10,380 bases of DNA from Xanthocytophaga sp031424975 (GTDB taxonomy: Bacteria > Bacteroidota > Bacteroidia > Cytophagales > 172606-1), in contig JANPIL010000182.1 of NCBI GenBank assembly GCA_031424975.1, forward strand, positions 1 to 10,380. Reading direction: 5' to 3'. The notes beneath the pieces are model-generated. The model saw nothing but the letters and a program-made list of their open reading frames with translations, made no database searches and had not been told where the DNA came from. This document shows positions 5,471 through 10,380 of the stretch, one piece after another (within the stretch, counting starts at the first letter, position 1; every line of letters begins with the position of its first letter). Position numbers and translations under genes: made by a program.

Positions 5471-5481
5471 CAAAAACTATA
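5471..5481 (-). promoter_or_regulatory. Weak candidate promoter for the greA leader or small RNA
   Basis: On the minus strand TATAGTTTTTG is near the -7 consensus TAnnTTTG (one extra base). A TTG lies roughly 20 bases further upstream. No better -7 box is seen between here and the greA start. Transcripts from it would run through both hairpins at 5411-5371 and 5265-5243. Apart from these elements and the fmt promoter, 5199-5616 holds nothing recognisable. Confidence 0.3.
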
Positions 5482-5581
5482 ACTGGTTCTTGATTAAATG
5501 CACAAGGGCGACACATTTGGTGTTGGAAAACGGTTGTAATACGGACGGGGTGGCGCACGGGTTTTTCAAAGCCGAAATACC

Positions 5582-5589
5582 TAAGTTTG
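5582..5589 (+). promoter_or_regulatory. -7 box of the fmt promoter (TAAGTTTG)
   Basis: TAAGTTTG is an exact TAnnTTTG match, 27 bases before the fmt ATG. A T-rich stretch (GTTTTTC at 5561-5567) lies near the -33 position but without a clean TTG. The leader would be about 20 bases, which favours the ATG at 5617 over the TTG at 5587. Confidence 0.55.
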
Positions 5590-5616
5590 CGCCTTGCCAT
5601 TACTCTTTTCACCGCC

Positions 5617-6543
5617 ATGGATCAACCGCTAAGAATCATCTTCATGGGCACGCCCGAGTTTGCAGTGCCGAGTCTGGAAACGCTTTTGCAAAACCGGTGC
5701 CAGGTAGTTGCCGTAATCACCGCACCCGACAAACCGGCGGGCCGGGGCCTGAAAATGCTGGCCTCGCCCATAAAGGAGAAGGCACTGGAGCACGGCGTGC
5801 CGGTGCTGCAACCCGAAAAACTGAAAAACCCCGAGTTTTTGGAACAACTGCGCAGCTACCAAGCTGATTTGCAAGTGGTTGTGGCATTCAGGATGCTGCC
5901 CGAAGCGGTGTGGGCCATGCCTCGGCTTGGCACGTTCAACTTGCACGCGTCGCTGCTGCCGCAGTACCGTGGCGCGGCTCCGATCAATTGGGCGATTATC
6001 AATGGCGAAACGGAAACCGGTGCCACAACGTTTTTCCTGCAACACGAAATAGATACGGGAAACATTGTTTTCCAAGAAAAAGAGCCGGTTTACGAAACCG
6101 ACACCGCCGGAACGCTTTACGAACGGCTGATGCGCAAGGGCGCGGACCTGGTGCTGAAAACGGTGCGGGCCGTGGAAACGGGCCGCTACCCGCAGATACC
6201 CCAGGATTTGTCGCAGCCGGTGAAGCTGGCCCCGAAAATATTCACCGAGACGTGCGAGATAAACTTTGGGCAGACTACCCGACAAGTCCATGACTTTGTG
6301 CGCGGGCTATCGCCGTATCCCGGTGCCTGGACGCGCATCAATGGCAAGGTGTGCAAGATTTTCCGCGCCGAAAAGCATTTTCTTCCCGCCGGTTCATCGG
6401 CCGGTTCCATCCAAACCGACGACAAGACATTCCTGCACCTGAAAACCGCCGACGGCTGGCTGGCCGTGCAGGAACTGCAACTGGAAGGCAAAAAACGGAT
6501 GCCAGTCGGCGAGTTTCTTCGGGGCAATAAAATCAGCCGGTAG
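5617..6543 (+). CDS. fmt: Methionyl-tRNA formyltransferase
   Basis: The 308-residue protein transfers a formyl group from 10-formyl-tetrahydrofolate to initiator Met-tRNA in the cytoplasm. The start is MDQPLRIIFMGTPEFAVPSL, the standard N-terminus; a TTG 10 codons upstream is not needed. The catalytic triad N108, H110 and D146 matches N106/H108/D144 of the E. coli enzyme. The SLLPQYRG motif (113-120) and GAAPINWAIINGETETG follow. The C-terminal OB-like domain (from about 205) is complete. def is not adjacent. smc follows 126 bases later with its own -7 box. Confidence 0.97.
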   Translation: MDQPLRIIFMGTPEFAVPSLETLLQNRCQVVAVITAPDKPAGRGLKMLASPIKEKALEHGVPVLQPEKLKNPEFLEQLRSYQADLQVVVAFRMLPEAVWAMPRLGTFNLHASLLPQYRGAAPINWAIINGETETGATTFFLQHEIDTGNIVFQEKEPVYETDTAGTLYERLMRKGADLVLKTVRAVETGRYPQIPQDLSQPVKLAPKIFTETCEINFGQTTRQVHDFVRGLSPYPGAWTRINGKVCKIFRAEKHFLPAGSSAGSIQTDDKTFLHLKTADGWLAVQELQLEGKKRMPVGEFLRGNKISR

Positions 6544-6568
6544 TGCACCCGATATTGGGCGCAATTAC

Positions 6569-6615
6569 AAAACAGTATCCCTGCCTGTCCGGCAGGTTTC
6601 AAAAAGGCCAAACCC
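6569..6615 (+). repeat. 30-bp dispersed repeat, copy 8, split by a 17-bp palindrome
   Basis: Head AAAACAGTATC (6569-6579), then a 17-base insert (6580-6596), then the 11-base middle TTTCAAAAAGG (6597-6607) and the tail CCAAACCC (6608-6615). With the insert removed, head, middle and tail have the exact spacing of the family, and the middle differs by one base from that of the smc copy at 8792. It lies between fmt and smc. Confidence 0.85.
6580..6596. repeat. 17-bp palindrome CCTGCC-TGTCC-GGCAGG nested in copy 8
   Basis: CCTGCC and GGCAGG pair perfectly around TGTCC. It sits exactly at the junction of head and middle of the 30-bp repeat, without visible target duplication. Similar CCTGCC/GGCAGG palindromes are frequent between Bacteroidota genes (general knowledge), and a smaller relative lies at 2447. 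Confidence 0.75.
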
Positions 6616-6632
6616 GTCTGTCCCAATAGTTG

Positions 6633-6640
6633 TAAATTTG
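6633..6640 (+). promoter_or_regulatory. -7 box of the smc promoter (TAAATTTG)
   Basis: An exact TAnnTTTG match, 29 bases before the smc ATG. The -33 position falls near the tail of the 30-bp repeat (CCAAACCC), and no TTG is present there. Confidence 0.5.
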
Positions 6641-6669
6641 ACACACAACAGCAAACCAACTGATCATAA

Positions 6670-9600
6670 ATGCAACTGCACCAACTGGAAATCAAGGGAT
6701 TCAAGAGTTTTGCCGACAAGGTCACCATCAACTTCGACAGTGGCATCACGGGCATTGTGGGGCCGAACGGCTGCGGCAAATCCAATGTGGTGGATGCGAT
6801 ACGTTGGGTGCTGGGCGAGCAGAAAACCAAGAACCTGCGTTCGGACAAGATGGAAAACGTGATTTTCAACGGAACCAAACGCCGCAAACCGCTGCAAATG
6901 GCCGAAGTTTCGCTCACGTTCAACAACACCAAAAATATCCTGCCTACCGAGTATTCGCAAGTCACGATTGCGCGCCGCTACTACCGCACCGGCGACAGCG
7001 AATATCTGCTCAACGGCATTCCGTGTCGCCTTAAGGACATCAACAACCTGTTCATGGACACGGGCATCGGGCCGGACAGCTACGCCATCATTGAGTTGAA
7101 AATGGTGGACGACCTGCTCAACGACAAGAACGACTCGCGGCGCGGACTGTTTGAAGAAGCGGCGGGCATCTCGAAATTCAAAATCCGCAAGAAGGAAACG
7201 CTGCGCAAACTCGAAGACACCGACAGCGACTTGGAACGGGTGGAGGATTTGCTCCACGAAATCACCAAAAACATGAAGTCGCTGGAGCGGCAGGCGCGGC
7301 AGGCCGAGGAATATTTCCAAGTCAAAAACAAGTACAAGACCTACAGCGTGGCGTTGGCGCACCAAACGGTGGGCCGCTTTCAGGAAAATCTGGACAGGCT
7401 GAAAAAGCAACTCGACTTGGAAAACGAGAAGCGGCTGGGTGCGCAAACCAACATTGCCAAGCTCGATGCGGCGATTGAAAAGGCCAAGGCCGACCTCATA
7501 ACCAAGGAAAAACTGCTGGCCTCGCGCCAACGCACGCTGAACGAACACGTGAACCAGATAAGGCAACACGAAAGCGAGAAGAAAATCAAGAACGAACGGC
7601 TCAAGTTCCTGACCGACAAAGCCCAGTCGCTGCGCCAGCAAATTGCCGATGGCCAGCGGCAGCAAACCGACGTGCAGGCCAACATAGAGCGGCTTGAAAA
7701 CGAGAAAAGCAGTGTGGCCAAGCAAACCGACGAACTGGCGGTGGTTGTGGAAACGCTGAAAGCCGAACACGAGGCCCAGAAAGCGGCGGCCATGGATTTG
7801 CAGCAACAACTGAACAGCCAGAACGTGGCATTCCGGCAACAACAGGAAGAACTGTATTCGCTGAACAAATCGCTGGAAATCAAGCAGGTGCGCATTTCAA
7901 CAATCAGGCAGGAGCTTGAAAAAAATAGTATCGAAAATTCGGGCCAAACCTCCGATTTGGAAACCATTGCCGAAAACCTTGCCAAAGCCGATGCGCAACT
8001 CCGCGACAAAACGGATGCGTTGACGGCTTTGCAGGAGCAAATTGAAGATTTGCAGGCGCAAATGGAAACCACGGATGCCGAAACCGAAGCCACGCGGCAG
8101 GAACTCACAGCAGCGCAACGCAAACTGGATGCACGCCAAAATGAGTATAACCTCACCAAATCAATGATGGACAGCCTGGAAGGGTTCCCGGAAGCCGTGC
8201 AATTTCTGAGCAAAAACCCGAAATGGGACAAGAAAACGCCGCTGGTGTCGGATATTATTGCCTGCCCCGACGAGTACCGCGTGGCGTTGGAAAACTACCT
8301 GGAACCCGTGCTGAACTACTACATTGTTGAAACAGCCGGGCAAGCCTACGCCGCCATCAATTTGCTGAGCGAAGCCGGGCAGGGAAAAGCCAACTTTTTC
8401 GTGCTCGAAAAATTGCAAAATAGTATCTACAAAAAACCCGAAACCCCGGATTTGCCCCAAAGTGCGGTTGCGCTTATGGACATTGTTGAGTTTGACAGCC
8501 GCTACCAGAAATTAGCCGAGCAATTGCTGGGAAACGTTTTCGCTGTTGCGGAAGAGGTGGGTTTGGATGTTTCGGGAGATACTATTTTGCTGACGAAAAA
8601 CGGAAAACTGATCCGGCGGCAATTCAGTCTGTCGGGCGGTTCGGTGGGTTTGTTTGAAGGCAAGCGGATTGGCCGGGCAAAAAACCTGGAGAAACTGGAA
8701 GCGGAAATCCGCGGTTTCAGGCAGGCCATTGACCAAACCGCCGCCCGGCAACGCGACCTGAAAGCCGCCAAAGACGACTTGGCGGTGCGCAAGAATAGTA
8801 TCTTTCAAAAAGCCCAAACCCTGCAATCGGAAAGCAATGAACTGAACCGCCAGCAAATCACGCTCAAAACCAAGCACGAGCAACTCACACTCATGCTGCA
8901 AAACCAGTCGTTGCGGCGCGAGGATTTCATGGCCCAACTCGAAGACCTGACCAGCGAAGTGGCCGGTGCCAGTCCGCAAGCGGCCGAGAAAAATAGTGTC
9001 CTCTTAACCCTTGAAACCCGCCTGCACGAACTCGGCGACGAACTGGCGTTCCAGAACGAGCAGCTTTCGGTGAAATCCGGGTTTTTCAACGCTGAAAACA
9101 TCCGCCTGATCCAGCAGCAAAACCGGCTGGGCGGCACCGAGCAGGAAATCCGTTTCCTGAAGGAATCTTTGGCCAGCAGCCAGTTACGTTTGCGTACCAA
9201 CCAGAACGAACTCGAAAAAACGGAAACCGACATTTCGGCGCTGAGCGAGGCTGAGGAAGTGGGCGACGAAGAACTGGTGGAAATGTACCGGGAAAAGGAA
9301 GCCATCGAGGCCGGACTCAACGAAGCCGAACGCGACTACTACGCTGCCCGTGGCGGCATTGACAAGGCCGAAAAGGAAACCCGCGACCTGACGCGCCAAC
9401 GCGAACTCGCCGACAGCCTGACGCTGGAACTGCAAGGCAAACGCAACGAAATCCAAATGCAGGTAACCGCCGTGAAAGACCGCCTTTCGGTGGAGTTCAA
9501 TGTACGCTTGGACAGGCCGCAAGAGCCTGACGACGAGAAGTTTACCGGCGATTTGGCGTTCGGGGAAAACGCGGCGGCGGCAGATTCAAAATCCGCCGGT

Positions 9601-10380
9601 CCAGGATTTGGAATTGCAAATCCCGAACAACCGACAAGCGTACATTCCGGCCAGTTGAGTTTTTTGGCTCCCCAACCGGTAGCGGGGCGTGCCGCGTGGA
9701 GCATGGACGAGGCCCGGACTTTGTTCGGCGAGAAGGAAGACGAACTGCGTAGCCGCGTCAATGAATTCAAGGCGCGGCTGGACCGGATCGGGCCGGTGAA
9801 CCCGATGGCATTGGAGGCGTACGAGGAAATCAAGCAACGCTACGATTTCATTGACAGCCAGAAAAACGATTTGCTGAAAGCCAAAAACTCGTTGCTCGAA
9901 ACCATTTCGGAGATTGACACCGTGGCGCGGCAGACGTTTCTGGCGGCATTCGGCACCATCCGCGAGCATTTTATCCGCGTGTTCCGGTCGCTGTTTTCGG
10001 ATGAGGACACGTGCGACCTGAAACTGGCCGACCCGGAAAACCCCCTCGAATCGCCGATTGACATCATTGCCAAGCCCAAAGGCAAACGCCCATTGACAAT
10101 CAACCAATTGTCGGGCGGCGAAAAGACTTTGACGGCCATATCGCTGCTGTTTGCGATTTACCTGCTCAAACCGGCGCCGTTCTGCATTTTCGATGAAGTG
10201 GATGCGCCACTCGACGATGCCAACATTGACAAGTTCAACCACATTGTCCGCAAGTTTTCCGCCGATTCGCAGTTCATCATTGTCACGCACAACAAACGCA
10301 CCATGGCCTCGACGGATGTGATTTACGGCATCACGCAAACCGACGACGACACGGGCGTATCGAAAGTGGTTCCCGTGGAT
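6670..10380 (+). CDS. smc: Chromosome segregation protein SMC (3' end cut by the window)
   Basis: 1237 codons are open to the window edge; the C-terminal sequence VSKVVPVD suggests only a few codons are missing. SMC dimers with ScpA/ScpB condense and align chromosomes using ATP. Visible parts: Walker A GPNGCGKS (31-38), the QLSGGEKT signature (1146-1153), Walker B CIFDEVD with D1175-E1176, and H1207 in IVTHNK. Long charged coiled coils flank a hinge at about 500-660 (SLSGGSVGLFEGKRIGRAKNLEKLE at its end). The protein is tens of residues longer than the roughly 1180 usual in the phylum (from memory). The excess fits a low-complexity insert near 958-1014 and short repeat-derived segments. Five 30-bp repeats lie inside the frame at codons 418, 583, 630, 708 and 774. 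Confidence 0.97.
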   Translation, partial: MQLHQLEIKGFKSFADKVTINFDSGITGIVGPNGCGKSNVVDAIRWVLGEQKTKNLRSDKMENVIFNGTKRRKPLQMAEVSLTFNNTKNILPTEYSQVTIARRYYRTGDSEYLLNGIPCRLKDINNLFMDTGIGPDSYAIIELKMVDDLLNDKNDSRRGLFEEAAGISKFKIRKKETLRKLEDTDSDLERVEDLLHEITKNMKSLERQARQAEEYFQVKNKYKTYSVALAHQTVGRFQENLDRLKKQLDLENEKRLGAQTNIAKLDAAIEKAKADLITKEKLLASRQRTLNEHVNQIRQHESEKKIKNERLKFLTDKAQSLRQQIADGQRQQTDVQANIERLENEKSSVAKQTDELAVVVETLKAEHEAQKAAAMDLQQQLNSQNVAFRQQQEELYSLNKSLEIKQVRISTIRQELEKNSIENSGQTSDLETIAENLAKADAQLRDKTDALTALQEQIEDLQAQMETTDAETEATRQELTAAQRKLDARQNEYNLTKSMMDSLEGFPEAVQFLSKNPKWDKKTPLVSDIIACPDEYRVALENYLEPVLNYYIVETAGQAYAAINLLSEAGQGKANFFVLEKLQNSIYKKPETPDLPQSAVALMDIVEFDSRYQKLAEQLLGNVFAVAEEVGLDVSGDTILLTKNGKLIRRQFSLSGGSVGLFEGKRIGRAKNLEKLEAEIRGFRQAIDQTAARQRDLKAAKDDLAVRKNSIFQKAQTLQSESNELNRQQITLKTKHEQLTLMLQNQSLRREDFMAQLEDLTSEVAGASPQAAEKNSVLLTLETRLHELGDELAFQNEQLSVKSGFFNAENIRLIQQQNRLGGTEQEIRFLKESLASSQLRLRTNQNELEKTETDISALSEAEEVGDEELVEMYREKEAIEAGLNEAERDYYAARGGIDKAEKETRDLTRQRELADSLTLELQGKRNEIQMQVTAVKDRLSVEFNVRLDRPQEPDDEKFTGDLAFGENAAAADSKSAGPGFGIANPEQPTSVHSGQLSFLAPQPVAGRAAWSMDEARTLFGEKEDELRSRVNEFKARLDRIGPVNPMALEAYEEIKQRYDFIDSQKNDLLKAKNSLLETISEIDTVARQTFLAAFGTIREHFIRVFRSLFSDEDTCDLKLADPENPLESPIDIIAKPKGKRPLTINQLSGGEKTLTAISLLFAIYLLKPAPFCIFDEVDAPLDDANIDKFNHIVRKFSADSQFIIVTHNKRTMASTDVIYGITQTDDDTGVSKVVPVD
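7922..7951 (+). repeat. 30-bp repeat inside smc, copy 9
   Basis: Head AAAATAGTATC, middle GAAAATTCGGG, tail CCAAACCT. It is translated as KNSIENSGQTS from residue 418 in the first coiled coil. A shifted 4-bp stem, CGAA-AA-TTCG, is present. Spacing is exact. Confidence 0.85.
8417..8446 (+). repeat. 30-bp repeat inside smc, copy 10
   Basis: Head AAAATAGTATC, middle TACAAAAAACC, tail CGAAACCC. It is translated as QNSIYKKPETP from residue 583, within the hinge. No palindrome is left, but the head is identical to consensus and the spacing is exact. Confidence 0.75.
8559..8588 (-). repeat. 30-bp repeat inside smc, copy 11 (reverse orientation)
   Basis: On the minus strand: head AAAATAGTATC, middle TCCCGAAACAT, tail CCAAACCC, all at exact spacing. 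On the coding strand it is read as GLDVSGDTILL (631-641), a stretch of the hinge that still looks like ordinary SMC sequence. It is the only smc copy in this orientation. Confidence 0.78.
8792..8821 (+). repeat. 30-bp repeat inside smc, copy 12
   Basis: Head AGAATAGTATC, middle TTTCAAAAAGC, tail CCAAACCC. It is translated as KNSIFQKAQT from residue 708, in the returning coiled coil. The middle is almost identical to that of the intergenic copy at 6597, so the two are closely related. Confidence 0.87.
8990..9019 (+). repeat. 30-bp repeat inside smc, degenerate copy 13
   Basis: Head AAAATAGTGTC, middle CTCTTAACCCT, tail TGAAACCC. It is translated as KNSVLLTLET from residue 774. One head change and two tail changes, with exact spacing; it is the weakest coding copy. 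Confidence 0.6.
9578..9623. repeat. Double palindrome embedded in smc
   Basis: CGGCAGATT (9578-9586) pairs with AATCCGCCG (9590-9598) with one mismatch (G-U on the minus-strand RNA). GGATTTG (9604-9610) pairs perfectly with CAAATCC (9617-9623). The stretch is translated as ADSKSAGPGFGIANPE, unlike a coiled coil. It resembles GGATTTGCAAATCC-type dispersed palindromes of Bacteroidota (from memory) and lies in the extra segment at residues 958-1014. Confidence 0.6.

Noticed and set aside
5213..5473. 86-codon minus-strand frame upstream of greA
   Set aside because: It runs across both terminator-like hairpins and has no domain or initiation context; it is better explained as non-coding leader.
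5629..6291. 220-codon minus-strand frame opposite fmt
   Set aside because: It overlaps fmt completely and its composition reflects antisense of the fmt codons.
6664..7842. Long open frame (392 codons) on the minus strand opposite smc
   Set aside because: It is antisense to the well-supported smc gene, has leucine/phenylalanine-rich composition typical of a shadow frame, and shows no recognisable domain.

Overview
The window looks like chromosomal DNA of a free-living Bacteroidota (Bacteroidetes) of moderately high GC. The reasons are the Bacteroidetes-type -7 boxes (TAnnTTTG) before accA, rrf2, fmt and smc, the absence of clear Shine-Dalgarno sites, a greA-HIT gene pair, and Bacteroidetes-like sequence in the SMC hinge and the Rrf2 cysteine cluster. 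Lineage is inferred from sequence features only.

Layout, left to right. Minus strand: the first 24 codons of a patatin-like phospholipase (1-73), an MBL-fold metallo-hydrolase (225-1073) and accA (1271-2218). Plus strand: an Rrf2 regulator (2472-2912). Minus strand: a DUF155/RMD1-type membrane-anchored protein (2975-3766), a HIT hydrolase (4238-4633) and greA (4725-5198). Plus strand: fmt (5617-6543) and smc (6670 to the window end, probably lacking only its last few codons). These are ordinary housekeeping genes: fatty-acid synthesis, transcription elongation, initiator-tRNA formylation and chromosome condensation. No phage, IS, CRISPR or tRNA was found.

The remarkable part is a dense family of short dispersed repeats. 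One 30-bp element, written AAAATAGTATC-N11-CCAAACCC, occurs 13 times in 10.4 kb. The 11-base spacer length is kept in every copy; in one copy a second 17-bp palindrome has inserted exactly at the head/spacer junction. Eight copies lie in seven of the eight intergenic gaps and five lie inside the smc reading frame. In several intergenic copies the variable middle forms a perfect 5-bp hairpin whose two arms change together (CTTTT/AAAAG, CTTCT/AGAAG, CTTCC/GGAAG, GTTTT/AAAAC). The four plus-oriented copies in smc share one reading phase and encode x-N-S-I/V. A further palindromic repeat is built into smc near residues 970-985.

Other palindromes (AACTCTGGCAGAGT, GGGCGGCC...GGCCGCCCC, CGGGCAG...CTGCCCG, AGTCGTT..AACGACT) fill the gaps. 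A strong terminator on the minus strand lies beyond the HIT gene. The 418-base greA-fmt gap is the only one without the 30-bp element. It carries two minus-strand terminator-like hairpins and a possible antiterminator, suggesting a long regulated greA leader or a small RNA.
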